Below the pieces are notes generated by a model. The model was given only the letters and a program-made list of their open reading frames with translations. It had not been told where the DNA came from and made no database searches. Below, piece after piece: positions 47,575-59,010 of a stretch of 64,000 bases of DNA. This DNA is from Eutrigla gurnardus (Eukaryota > Chordata > Actinopteri > Perciformes > Triglidae): assembly GCA_963514095.1 (NCBI GenBank), contig OY741275.1:25655383-25719382 (forward strand), written 5' to 3'. How positions within the stretch are numbered: position 1 is the first letter of the stretch; every line of letters begins with the position of its first letter. Made by a program: the position numbers and the translations under genes.

Positions 47575-48025
47575 AGTGCACATCGTACACTGTAAAAGGT
47601 GGAGCTTCTGCTATGTTAATTCATGAAAACAGATCGGAAACCTCCAAATTGTACACTATAAAAGGTGAGAACCTTTTAACCTTTAAACCTCACCTTTTAC
47701 AGCACATCGTACACTGTGAAAGGTGAGGTTTCCAATATTTTTAAAATTATGAAAACATATCGGAAACATCATCTTTTACACCATGTCGTACACTATAGAA
47801 GGTGAGATTTCTGATATATTTTAATTCATGAAAACGTATCAGAAACCTCCAAGTCGTACACTATAAAAGGTGAGATTTCTGATATATTTTAATTCATGAA
47901 AACGTATCAGAAACCTCCAAGTCGTACACTATAAAAGGTGAGATTTCTGCTATATTTTAATTCATGAAAACATATCAGAAAGCTCACCTTGTAGCACATC
48001 GTACACTGTAAAAGGTTGTTATGTT
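47575..48025. repeat. 68-bp minisatellite with hairpin-forming unit
   Basis: Units share GTCGTACACTATAAAAGGTG and ATTCATGAAAACGTATCAGA. Two adjacent units begin at 47853 and 47921 (68 bases). In places CACCTTTTACAG faces CTGTGAAAGGTG across about 11 bases (47689-47726), which could fold. Confidence 0.9.
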
Positions 48026-48029
48026 TTCA

Positions 48030-49495
48030 TAATTAAAAATGGAGAGAAAACAAACCAAAAATGGAGAACTAAGCCTTTGGGATTTGTTCCAGACGTCGCT
48101 GCAGAGACTCCTTGTTACGCGGCGGAGTCGGGAGTCGGAGGTTTGTGTAACACTGAACCCAAACCCTCCGCTATTCTGTCGCACATTAGTTCCACTTAGT
48201 TGGGTCCCAATGACCTATTCAATGTAAATGCACTGAGCAATAATGAGTGGCGGACCGCGGCGGCTCTTTAATGGGTGAGTACGTTTCAGGGTGGAGTAAA
48301 ATGACAAGGCTGAGAGGGGGAGACGGGGGAGGGAGGGGGAGGGAGGGGGGTTCAAGGCCATTCAGGATGGTGGTGTTTAAGCAGGGTAATGATGGGAAAG
48401 TAAATGACTTTAAAAGAATAATTAGGAGGCAAGATGAAAGCCCCACACACACACACACACACACACCTCTGGATCCGTGAAATAAAAGCTACCATTAGGA
48501 GCACTGGGGTCACAACTAAAGTAACACAACCCAAAAAAATGCACCTGTGATACCGTAACGGCAAACACACACGTCCTCCGAGTCGCACCTCAAAGCCGAT
48601 CGGCGGCGGCGTGTTTTGATTTTCACTCAAATTAACGAGCGAGGTGAACAAATGAGTGCATCAGAGACATATTAACGACTCATGTGTCGGGAGGAGTGTG
48701 ACACTCTCTCTCCCTCTCTCTCCCTCATTCTTCTCCCGCTCCTCTTCATCTCAACTTGGCAAGAGGAGGAGGATGGCGTTGAGGGAGATGGCGCCTTTTG
48801 ACACGGCGCCGCGTCGGCAGCCAGAGAGTGTTAGAGGAACTCGACTCAATCTGTCACGCTCTGGGACCGCCTCTTACAGTAATACTGCTTTAGCTTAATG
48901 GCCCGAGGTGTTTCTGTGTGTGTGTGTGTGTGTGTGTGCGTGTGCATGTGCGTGTGTGTGTGTGTGTCGGGTGTACCTGTAGGTCCTCAGGGTGCTATTT
49001 GATGCTAGGTAGCACACGCAGATGCCAGGTTCAACTCATTGGACTCCCCCTTTTTTCCCCTCTCTCTCATCCCGTCTCTCTCTCTCCCCCCGTCTCTCTC
49101 TCCCCCGTCTCACCCCCTCCTTGTAGAAGCCAGGAGACAGGACTGTTACCTCTGAGACAGACACCAACCAAGCCTCTCAGGTTGAGCTCCCTGTTACCAT
49201 GCGGCAGCCATTGGAAACAGATGGTCTCCAAACAGCCTGTCATGTTTACTGCTGCTGCCATAAAAGACAAGAGTCCAACAACACACACTCCCTGAGGAGC
49301 ACCGCGGGATCGCACGGGGGTCTGCAAACAGCTGCCTGGAGGGAGGGGGGGAGGGGGGGAGCAGCCCTGCAACACTCACTCATACCAACACACATCGACT
49401 CACACACCTTGAAGTGACTCCTACCTTAACTACCATCCAAATGCCTCTATTACGCAGCACACACACCTACATACCGACACACACACACACACAGA
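48030..49495. other. Intergenic sequence with GT/CT microsatellites
   Basis: CA at 48446-48466, GT at 48917-48967, CTCTCTC/CCCC tracts at 49061-49120. No gene. Confidence 0.6.
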
Positions 49496-49499
49496 AAAT

Positions 49500-49740
49500 G
49501 TCCTCCGCCAACCTGTCCGGACATGCTACATTTACTGCAATTAAACAAGCATGCCATTTGAATATCTGATGACACCTTGCAACCTGCTCCCTGAATATAA
49601 TGGTGTCCCCGCGGAGCTCGGGAGAAATTGTCCATGTCACACTTAATGAAGGGAATTTGCATTGTTATCTCAATTAAGGGGCAGGCGGGAATAATGAAGC
49701 TCACTTTCTGAATTAGTTAATGGGCAAAGAACTTGTACAA
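49500..49740. promoter_or_regulatory. Candidate enhancer-like island with POU/SOX words
   Basis: CTGCAATTAAACAAGCATGC, CATTTGAATATCTGATGACA, then octamer ATTTGCAT (49655-49662) overlapping SOX-type CATTGTT (49660-49666), and CTGAATTAGTTAATGGGC. No coding signature. Confidence 0.4.
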
Positions 49741-50147
49741 ATGTGTTTGCGCGGCCCATAGGTATACAGGGCCCCTCCCCCAACAGGCTAATGTATATTC
49801 TTCAGGGTTAGCGGGGGTTACGTCAGACGGATAGCGGTAATGAGGCAGGTGCTACCGGACACTTCTCCGCCTCTCCGAGGGAGTCGGGATGCTACTCTGA
49901 CCTCCCGACCCCTCCTCCATTGCTTTTCTTCGCCGGCGCCTCATTCTTTCACCCGCACGCCACGACGAATGCACAAATCATAGACAGACAGCAGATTGTG
50001 GATAGAAAAACAACCCCCCCCCCCAGATGATGAACCCCACATCGCCCTCCTCCTACACCAACACTCACTAGCTGGACTTTCTGGATGCCTGTCAAAGGTG
50101 TGGGATCAATACCTGCACAGAATAGGAATTTACTCTCAGTAACAAAA
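49741..50147. other. Intergenic sequence, nothing recognised
   Basis: CpG-containing sequence with a C-run at 50014-50024. No gene. Confidence 0.55.
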
Positions 50148-50873
50148 ATCTGATTCTGAAAGGTGAAGCCAACCCTGAACTGCCTTAAAGCTGCATTCTC
50201 TCTGCTGGCCACCAGGGGGCGACTCCTCTCTGGTTGTATAGAAGTCTATGAGAAAATGGTCCTACTTCTCTCTGCTGGCCACCAGGGGGCGACTCCTCTC
50301 TGGTTGTATAGAAGTCTATGAGAAAATGGTCCTACTTCTCTCTGCTGGCCACCAGGGGGCGACTCCTCTCTGGTTGTATAGAAGTCTATGAGAAAATGGT
50401 CCTACTTCTCTCTTGATGTATTATCTCAGTAAACATTGTAAACATGAGTTTATGGTCTAAATCCCTAGTTTCAAGTCTTCTTCAATCCAGCATGATGTTC
50501 ATTTAGTACATTATGGTCCATTTAGAGTCCACCAGACCAGAAAGCAGGGGATGCTTTAGGGGGCGGGGCTTACCTGCTGATTGACAGGTAGCTAACATGC
50601 TACCAATGCTAGTTAGCTACTAAGACGACTTTAACACTTAGCTGTAAAGTTGACCTTGAATCATGAAGCTAACTTTGTTAGCAGCTTCAACACCAGAATC
50701 CACATGGATCCAGATCCAGTAAGGGTGCTGCTCATCAGATCCACCCGTCACTCCTCCACAGTCCAAATATGTTCACTTGCTTCACCGGTTGAAAAACTCG
50801 AGGCTTTGAATCTGTAGTCCACAAACCGACGTGGTGACATCACCATGACGACGTCCTCCTCTCACATACAGTC
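50148..50873 (+). repeat. Dispersed repeat R1, copy 4 (most complete)
   Basis: Order: TCTGATTCTGAAAGGTGAAG, three 70-bp units, ATTATCTCAGTAAACATTG, AGTCCACCAGACCAGAAAGC, the GGGGGCGGGGCTTACCTGCT block, CTGATTGACAGGT, GGATCCAGATCCAG, GTAGTCCACAAACC and ACATCACCATGACGACGTC. About 725 bases, no coding frame. Confidence 0.9.
50202..50411 (+). promoter_or_regulatory. Three tandem 70-bp units, each with a near-consensus CTCF site
   Basis: Units start at 50202, 50272 and 50342. TGGCCACCAGGGGGCGACT lies at 50206, 50276 and 50346 on the + strand. The units match those in the tmtc4 intron essentially base for base. Confidence 0.7.
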
Positions 50874-51395
50874 TTTTGTTTTGAGAGGATAATGGCGAGT
50901 TGGGGCTTCCCATTGATGTGCTGTGACAGTTTAAGTGGGCGCCTCGGCGGCGGCGGCGGCGGCGGGTTGGAGAGGAGCGTGTTCTCGTGTTTAAGTGGCG
51001 GTTTGTAAGGAGTGACTTAAGGCCGTCACTAAAGACTCACACAAGTGCTCTTCTGCTCCGGGGGCCTCAAATGGCCAATGAATTATTTATAACAGCGAGG
51101 ACATGAGTTGATGTCGGGGGAGAGGAGGGGCGGCACACACACTCTCACACATAAACAAACACTGTCTCACACACACACTTGCATGCACACACACAATGTG
51201 GCCTCTTAAAGGGGGGGGTCAGTGTGCCAAACAGCCACGGGCTGAGCAGACAGCTCGTAGCCAGAGTGCACTGTGGGACGTTGGCGAGGAACAGAACGCG
51301 GTCAAAGGGTTTCATCGCTGTTTTTCTACTCAGTGTAACAAATGCTGGAGCTCCAGGGAATGACAAAAAAACAAACCTAACAACCGCTTAAATAA
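50874..51395. other. Intergenic sequence with (CGG)n and CA tracts
   Basis: (CGG)n at about 50945-50965 and CA at 51131-51196. No gene. Confidence 0.6.
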
Positions 51396-51399
51396 ACAG

Positions 51400-51960
51400 G
51401 TATCAGTGCACCTGCACATGAAGGAACCTGCAAATACACCTGACAACAGCATGCATCGGATGAATGCATGTTTTCTTCTATTTACTTGAACTTATGCAAC
51501 ATAATGAGCCGAGGTTAAGCAGCACATACTCGTCTGTCCGAAGCTGCATTGCAATCATGACTATTTGGCATAAATTGAGGGTTTTGTTATGCTTCCTCAT
51601 CTTCCTGGATTTTGGTTGAGGGCTTTAATTTTCCATCAGCCGTCGGAAATTATTGAAAACAAGAAGTGAAATGTGGCCTTGAACAAAGTGCGTTACTTTC
51701 TTCTTTTGTCTCCGTGGTGCGTTCAGGAGCATTAAAACCAAATCTGCATGATTAACGCCGTCTCCCAGCTCGACGTAGCGACCACTAAAGGCATGTGCAT
51801 GCATAATGAAGGTTGGCATGAAGAGGAGAGAGAAGAGACAAGCCTTTGGTAGAATTACAGCAGATTGAGATATCACTGTTGCACTTAATCCTTCCAGGTC
51901 GATCCTATCTGCATATGACTCCATGGATTAAACGTAACTTCTAGTCTCTGTAAAACACAC
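51400..51960. promoter_or_regulatory. Candidate enhancer-like island
   Basis: Complex, repeat-free: CATCGGATGAATGCATG, TGCATTGCAATCATGACTAT, GGGCTTTAATTTTCCATCAG and GCATGTGCATGCATAATGAA (POU-like words). No coding signature. Confidence 0.4.
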
Positions 51961-52345
51961 AGGATTATCACGATCATCTAGGAGATTGGTAGAGAACTGA
52001 AACGGAGGTTGGGAGCTGCAACTGATGAGTGATTCTTTGTTATTGATTTCTTTGCTGAAAAAGCTTCTGTTGATTGACAATCATAGTTCCTGCTTGTGTA
52101 TCCGTGTCAAAGGGACGTTTTTACTCGACTTCATATTCTCCTGCTGTTGGTGGTGAAGTACCGACAGCTCGCTCTGCTTCGGCCTCCTTTCTTGGGATAA
52201 TCCGATCAGTAACTGTCCAATGTCCTCACCTGGGGAAATAAATTACCTAGAGTGGCCCAAAGAGGACCATAATGAAACTCTGACGGACACACGGCAGCTC
52301 AATAAAGGAGATGAACAGATTCAAACACAAGCGACTGTACCTGGT
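51961..52345. other. Intergenic sequence, nothing recognised
   Basis: No repeat or gene seen. Confidence 0.5.
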
Positions 52346-52719
52346 TTGTCTGTCTGTCTGTGTGTCTGTCTGTCTGTCTGTCTGTGTGTCTGTCTGTCTG
52401 TCTGTGTGTCTGTCTGTCTGTCTGTCTGTGTGTCTGTCTGTCTGTCCGTCCATCCATCCACCCATCCATCCATCCACCCACCCACCCATCCATCCATCCA
52501 TCCATCCATCCATCCATCCATCCATCCATCCACCCACCCACCCATCCATCCATCCATCCATCCATCCATCCATCCATCCATCCATCCATCCATCCACCCA
52601 TCCATCCATCCATCCATCCATCCATCCATCCATCCATTCTTCCATCCATCCATCCACCCATCCATCCATCCATCCATCCATCCATCCATCCATCCATCCA
52701 TCCATCCATCCATCCATCC
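52346..52719. repeat. Compound tetranucleotide array (TGTC)n then (CATC)n
   Basis: TGTC with CTGTGTGT slips runs to about 52445, then CATC with CACC interruptions to 52719. Long reading frames here exist only because the period avoids stops. Confidence 0.97.
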
Positions 52720-53240
52720 ATATATCTATATATCTAATATCTAACACTGTATCTCTGCCTTACAAATAGACGTTTGCTGTCATATGAATCATCCTAATCG
52801 TATAGAGAAGCTTTAAGGAACAGGTTGCAGTACGGGATTCTCACTGGAAACAAAACAAAAGAAATCATTTTTAACATGTTGAATGGGGGAGAGAAGACAG
52901 AAGAGGAGTGAAGGAGGAGTGAAGGAGGAGTGAAGGAGGAGGGCTGGGGGTCCAGAGAGGAGGAAACAACATCAGTGAGGGTTAAAACCAACACAAAACA
53001 AAGTGGATGCGGATGTCAGGAATCAAATAAATAAAGAAGTAAAAAGCTTCATTAAAAAGGTCAAAGGTTTCCGGAGGTCACCGAGGCGGATCCTCCCCAC
53101 CTCTGAATCGTCCCCCTCATTCCCCGCAACACCAGAGTCGCAATCCTGCAGCCGCTCGGGCTCTGATGCAACCTGGCATCTTCAAACAAGCAGTTTACAT
53201 TCAAAGGTCAGCTGGGGGAGGGCACCCAGCTGAAACCGGG

Positions 53241-53241
<1 letters not shown>
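52720..53241. other. Intergenic sequence, nothing recognised
   Basis: A short GAAGGAGGAGT repeat at 52910-52943. No gene. Confidence 0.55.

Positions 53242-53308
<67 letters not shown>
53242..53308. repeat. (CA)n microsatellite
   Basis: About 67 bases of CA. A shorter CA tract lies at 53370-53386. Confidence 0.95.
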
Positions 53309-53310
<2 letters not shown>

Positions 53311-53781
53311 GTCGGTCTTTTTTGCTTTTTCCCTTACAAGCACTTGCTTACATACTTTAGGTAGACGTACACACACACACACACACTGCTTCTCTCTCTG
53401 ACAAAGTACCCAAACACGTGTTCAAATACCAAAGAAACTCGCCTCCGAAAGGTTAGAGAAATCCAAAGAATCAACAAGAGCAGAGTTTAAATGCCAAACA
53501 GTTTGAGACAAAGTTACATTCAGTCACTAAACAGGTGAAGACGGGGAGAGGAAGAGTCCACCCGGCTTCAAATGAGCAGCTTTAAGTCAGGCTGGATGTA
53601 CTCGTGGAAGGAAAATTAAAATGTGAAACTACACCTTTTATTAATTAACAAAGTTTTAATGAATTTTATAATGAGATGTATAAAATAGATGCATTCGCAA
53701 GGTTGAATATCTATATGTGCTTTAATTACGTGTGAGCTCGCGTGTGAGTGTGTGTGAGTGATAACTGCTTCCTCCTCTGGC
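53309..53781. other. Intergenic sequence, nothing recognised
   Basis: No gene or repeat of note. Confidence 0.5.
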
Positions 53782-53787
53782 ACACAC

Positions 53788-53857
<70 letters not shown>

Positions 53858-53875
53858 CGGCGGCGGCGGCGAACG
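53782..53875. repeat. (CA)n microsatellite followed by (CGG)n
   Basis: CA at 53782-53856 then GCGGCGGCGGCGG at 53857-53870. A GT tract is at 54172-54208. Confidence 0.95.
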
Positions 53876-54420
53876 GCTGCTTGATTAATTCTGATCCACT
53901 TAATTAGAAAGCTGACGATTTCCCGCGTGAATACTGATAACGGGGGGAACGGCTGTCATTGACTGTTATTGACTGATGAGTTCATTAAGATGTGGGAGCG
54001 ACAACGCCGTCATCGAGCTCAAAGTTTCTCACGTGAAAAAAAACTAAACCCGACAACCAAAACATCCAAAGGTTTAGTTCAGTTACACATAAATAAGTGA
54101 TAAAATGATGTCATGAAACAGAGATCTATAGGAAGGAGGCTTAATGGGAGCTCACAGATGTGCGAAAAGTTGTGTGTGTGTGTGTGCGTGTGTGTATGTG
54201 TGTGTGTGCTAATTCTGCAGCAACAACATTGTGACAGAACCTTATGTGGCATCAGCAGGAAGTTTTGACAGCTGCGTGCGTGCAGGTGTAACTTCCCCGT
54301 GTTACGGCGAGATTCACGGCTGCAACGCCACCGAACGGCGTTCTCGACATTACGCCGCTGTGAGCGTTCCAATCTACAGAAACCACATTGTTTTGACTCC
54401 TGCATTTATCAACAGGTTTG
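53876..54420. other. Intergenic sequence, nothing recognised
   Basis: 54210-54420 is complex. No gene. Confidence 0.5.
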
Positions 54421-54785
54421 TACGACGGCGGATCAGGGCCACTGTAGGGGAATAAAACAAAGAAACAGAGACAGGAAGAAGTGGCAAATTTGCGAGTTTC
54501 TAAACATTTCTAAAACAAGTTAACATCGGATGTTTGCCGTTGCTATGAAGTGAAAGCTACCGCTAGCATCTTAGCCCAACCGTCCCCGATCAATAAACAC
54601 CCATAAGATGACATATTTGGCCTCATATAAATAAAACTAACAATAACCATCAACATCATCCCCCTAAGATGCTGGTTGTTAGCATCATAAACAAGTTCAT
54701 AAACTTGCAGAATTGCCACTTTTTTCCTCTGAATATTGCCCCCCACTCAGTTTTTTTCATACAGTGGCCCTAAGACACCGTCGTA
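54421..54785 (+). mobile_element. MITE-like family M, copy 4 (best ends)
   Basis: The left end reads TACGACGGCGGATCAGGGCC and the right end, reversed, reads TACGACGGTGTCTTAGGGCC. The first 26 bases agree at 22 positions. Ends begin CGACGG flanked by TA on both sides, consistent with a TA target site. The core has GTGAAAGCTACCGCTAGCAT. About 365 bases, no transposase. Confidence 0.85.
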
Positions 54786-54799
54786 GCATCATGGCCGTA

Positions 54800-55040
54800 A
54801 GGTGAAGTAAGATATCGGTCGTAAATCGTGATGAAAGATCATAATAAGTTTATCGTGGGTAATTTCCATTAGCGGGGAATTCCTAAATAACGTCACCAGA
54901 CATGAAAAAGTTGACTATAGCGTCATTCCAGGATGTTTAAGAGCCATTTTAAGAGTTTTAAGCACATTTTGATGATTATCGGGATAATATCGTAAATCAC
55001 GATCACTTTGTCCGCGATTATCATGACATGATATTTAAAA
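54800..55040. repeat. AT-rich ATCG-word repeat
   Basis: GATTATCGGGATAATATCG, AAATCACGATCACTTTG and GATTATCATGACATGATAT match the family seen at 3780-4165 and 7330-7420. The GCCATTTTAAGAGTTTTAA phrase is shared with the tmtc4 intron at about 6450. Confidence 0.6.
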
Positions 55041-57635
55041 AAAATCCAGATTAACCTAAACCAGTTGAGAGAAAATTAGTAAACTAAAAAAAATTCATGG
55101 TTCTGTAATTTGAATGCTTGACTATAGGAGCCTGAACGTAAACATACGTACTCCCTCAGTGAGATGTTTGCAGGCGTCGTGTCTCCTACACACATCTCAC
55201 ACTAATCAACTTAGCCCAATATTGAAAAAGCCGTGATTGTGTCTAATTCTGATATATTGCTTTTTGTTTATTAGAAGAAGAAAAAACAGCAGAAATATGA
55301 TCTATTTTTCTCCGTTTACTCCGGCGGCTCCTACTCACCTCCACTAAAAACCCATTAAATGTGAACCTTCACGCACAACGGAGGAGGTCAGGTTCAGCAT
55401 CGGGTTTCCACGTTTTTCTGTTTATTTGCCACAAATTTAGGTCACGTATCAATCCGAGGGAAGACAACGAGGGGAGGGGGGGGACGAAAACCGTCTTCAC
55501 ATAACGTTCCCATCTGACAGAGGGTCGTTTTTGTGTTGTTCCGACATTCTCAGCGCTTCCCACAATCCAACAGTTGCGCCCCGACCTCCTTTGAAGTCAG
55601 CTAGAATTACTTATGACACAATAAGCTGCAACAATGAAGCAACAAAAGAGAGTGGGATTTATAAAACTCCACCCAGAGCAGCGTTGCAAACTCTCGTGAC
55701 ATGTCCTTTTTTCTTACTGTAGCTCTGCGTGTGCAGAGATGTCCAGTCCAGTTTGGTAAACTACAAAATATATGATAGAAGGTTGTTTTTTGTTATATTC
55801 TCACCAATGATTAACATCTCAGCGTAATCCAGACTTGGCAGAGGGATTTAAACCAGAGCTTCCACACTGGCTGGGAGCCAGGCCGGCGCTGTGACTTGTC
55901 TTCCCACAGACAGAGGGATGAGGCTGGGACGGGATGGGAGACGCGGGGGCCTGGACGGGACCGGCTGCAGACACAATACTGGCGCTGTGACAAGATCCAC
56001 GATCAAGACTAATCTCACTCTACACGCACATAGATTTATGTAGTACAACATGCTTATTATTATTTTTGCACATTACAATATAAAGTTGACACACAAGTCC
56101 ACATCTGTCAAATGAATGCATTTCATGATTGGAAAACGAGCAGAAAGAAGAATATAATTCTTATTTTTTTGCCTTTTACTTGAACAAAACATCCTTAGAT
56201 GGTCTGCCCTTTCCATTAATTACATTACACCGACATGCTTATATTCCACAAAAAAAGTCATTTTCAGTATAAAAGAGTTTGTTAAGACTTTGTGCGACAA
56301 TTTAACTCCGAGGTTAGAATTTTAGAAATTAGTTTTAAAGCGTAAAACTCAAATAGGTCAAAAACATTGCATGTTCTTGAGGGATTTGAGCAAATTTTTA
56401 AACTACCAACTTTGACAGGAAATACCCAGAGCTTAGCAGCGAGTGCCGGCTGCTAGTAAAATCCGGCACAGTCACACATTTCCAGCACTTCTGTCATCCG
56501 AGTGTGTGCACTTTCAACGTGGCAATTATCGCCATAATCAAACAGGCTCATGTGTGTTTCTTTTTTTTTTTACCCCAAAAAATCTGGTGGGGTTTTCTTG
56601 TGTCTATATTTGACCGGTTTGGTCGGGAGGACGAGGGGGAGACATTTGGACATAAAACACTGTTAATAGTCGGAGCATCATTAAGGGATCTTTCCTCATA
56701 ACTGGCGTGGCGGGGGGGCAGAGGAATGATCAAGAATAATGTGCGGTGCTTTGTAGCCACCCAGGTCACAGCCTGCATACAAATCCGCAATAAGGAGGAG
56801 AGGCAGGGGGGGGGGGGAGGCCGGTGGACGAGGCGGGGGGTCTCAAACAGTGAATGGGTTTGAGGAGGGGAAGAGCGGGAGAGACAGGAGGGTGAGGAGA
56901 AGCGATCTCAATAAGGGCGGGTCCTTTTCTGTGGAGCAAGTTCAGAGATTCTGCAGGTCCTCGTGGGGAAGAAGGTGGAGGGAGGTGACGGGGAGGGGAG
57001 GCTATTTTGGGGGAGTTTGGGTGTGTGCGGGAGGGGCGGAGGGAGGGTGAGGCTTGTGCAGGCCCAGAGCTGTATTCAGTGGGGGTAGGCTGCTCCAGCT
57101 CCAACACTATACTACAAAGCTGGACTCCTAGGGTTCATGAATAAGGCGAAGGAAATGATCAGAAAAAAAGGGAAAAGAACCCTGAGAGATGTTTAGACAG
57201 ATGGCCCACTTGAAACGACGAGGACACAGAGAGAGAGACACAGAGAGAGGGAGAGAGAGAAAAGTGATTTTAATGAAACTTCAGATTTGCCGAAATAATT
57301 GATCTTTATCTCCCTCCCTCCCTCCCTCCCTCCCTCCCCCCCTCCTCAAAATCCCAGCAGAAAGGTGAGAGTAAATTTCATGTGTTACAAGTGCCTTTTT
57401 CAACAGACATTAAAAAGATGCTTTAAAATCCTTTAGATTGAATTAAATTGACATCGTGAGAAGGGAGGGGGGGGGGGGGGGGGGAGACAGAGAGGGAATC
57501 AAATGGAAGACGTTCAGAAAAAGAGCCGTGGTGCCAAAGAAAATAGATAGCAGGGGAATTCTCTCCTCCTGCTCCTCCTCCTCCTCCTCCTCCTCCTCCA
57601 GTCGTTCTTAAAGGACCACTGAGAGCTCTTTGAGG
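55041..57635. other. Intergenic sequence, nothing recognised
   Basis: G-rich patch at 56805-56840, (CCCT)n at 57313-57345, GA-rich at 57228-57262. No gene recognised. Confidence 0.55.
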
Positions 57636-57639
57636 GAGA

Positions 57640-57840
57640 AACATGCTAGTCAGTATTTTTAGAAATTTCATTTGATGGGATTCTGGCAAACATCTCTGCT
57701 CTGAGGCCTCAGATGTAATATCAAATGTTACTTGCTGGGGACTCGATGATGTTTTATGAATTTAGTGAGCATGAATTATTAATGGTCCAAACCCGCTATC
57801 AAATATCTAAAAATGTGCAACTAATTATTTGATGGGGGGA
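57640..57840. promoter_or_regulatory. Candidate enhancer-like island
   Basis: Clean AT-rich sequence: CATGAATTATTAATGGTCC, GCTATCAAATATCTAAAAAT, CAACTAATTATTTGATGGG. TATCAAAT occurs twice. No coding signature. Confidence 0.4.
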
Positions 57841-58275
57841 GAGAAGAGAGAGGAAAAAAGAAAGGTATTGCTTTTGTGATCCAAAGTTAATGCTGATTAT
57901 TTGACCATATCAAGCCTTCACACTTGAGTTCCCCTCATGAGAGAATAAAAAAAAAAAAGCCAGAGGAGATTTTCAAAGGTTGGGCTTTGAATGGAGCGGA
58001 GGATAACGTGTACGGTGGCACAGCGGAGGAATAAAAATCACCACGACGGGTCAGCTGATCAGGCAAGTTTAGGCAGAAAGGACAGAGGGCCTCCTGGGGG
58101 AGGGGGGGGGGGGTTAGGCTTTGCCATATGAATGCTGCACAGTGAAGGTGCGCCGCCAACCCTCCACCTATCCTTTATAATCATAATCCATTTCCACTGC
58201 TATTGTCCTCCATGGAAAAAGGCTCGCTCCATGAGATCGCCAAATGAGTGAGAGAAAGAGCAATAACAGTGTAGG

Positions 58276-58337
<62 letters not shown>

Positions 58338-58691
58338 AAAGGGGGGTTTGGGGGGGGGATCTCGCCAACTGAATGCCTATTAGAAAGTCTCCCCCCTGAA
58401 ACCAACCTGCCTATCCCACCCACAGTCTCCCTCTCGGCCTCACCCTAAACCTACCGAGGCCTATAATCATACGCTTGGATTTCTCTTGGATGACACCAAC
58501 GTCGAGTCGTGGCGGCGGCGGCGGTTAAACCGCTCCGCCTTCGAGAACACGGAATTAGATTTAGGATGGCGAGCAGAAAAAAAAAAAAAACGAAAATGAG
58601 GCGGAGCACCGTGCTTTCGGTCTTAACCCGACGTTTTGAGCTTATTATTAACCCCTCTGAGGTGTGTGTGTGTGTGTGTGTGTGTAGGTGT

Positions 58692-58733
<42 letters not shown>

Positions 58734-59010
58734 GTGTGTGTGTGTGTGTGTGTGTGTTTCGCCCAAAGGGCCCCGTCTTGCCCCTCTGCTCGCGGTCTCA
58801 TTACCGAGTGAGTGAGCGATAGCGGTTCTGCTTGGGCGATGAAGGGAGTGAAGAAGAGGAGCCGCCTCAAAAAAAGAAGGGGATTTTCTGGATTTTTTTT
58901 TTTTTTTTCATTAATCAGATTTTGTGTTTCCTCGTTTTAAGAGAAATCAAATCATAAAAAATGGTGGCGGATGGATTTTAAAACAATAATGTTCGGAATC
59001 AACTGCATCG
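57841..59010. other. Intergenic sequence with GT microsatellites
   Basis: GT at 58281-58333 and 58663-58756, (CGG)n at 58511-58524. No gene. Confidence 0.65.

Noticed and set aside
52220..52769. Long overlapping reading frames of 125 to 174 residues on both strands
   Set aside because: They translate the tetranucleotide array into simple periodic peptides (HPSI, MDGW) and have no start context or domain.
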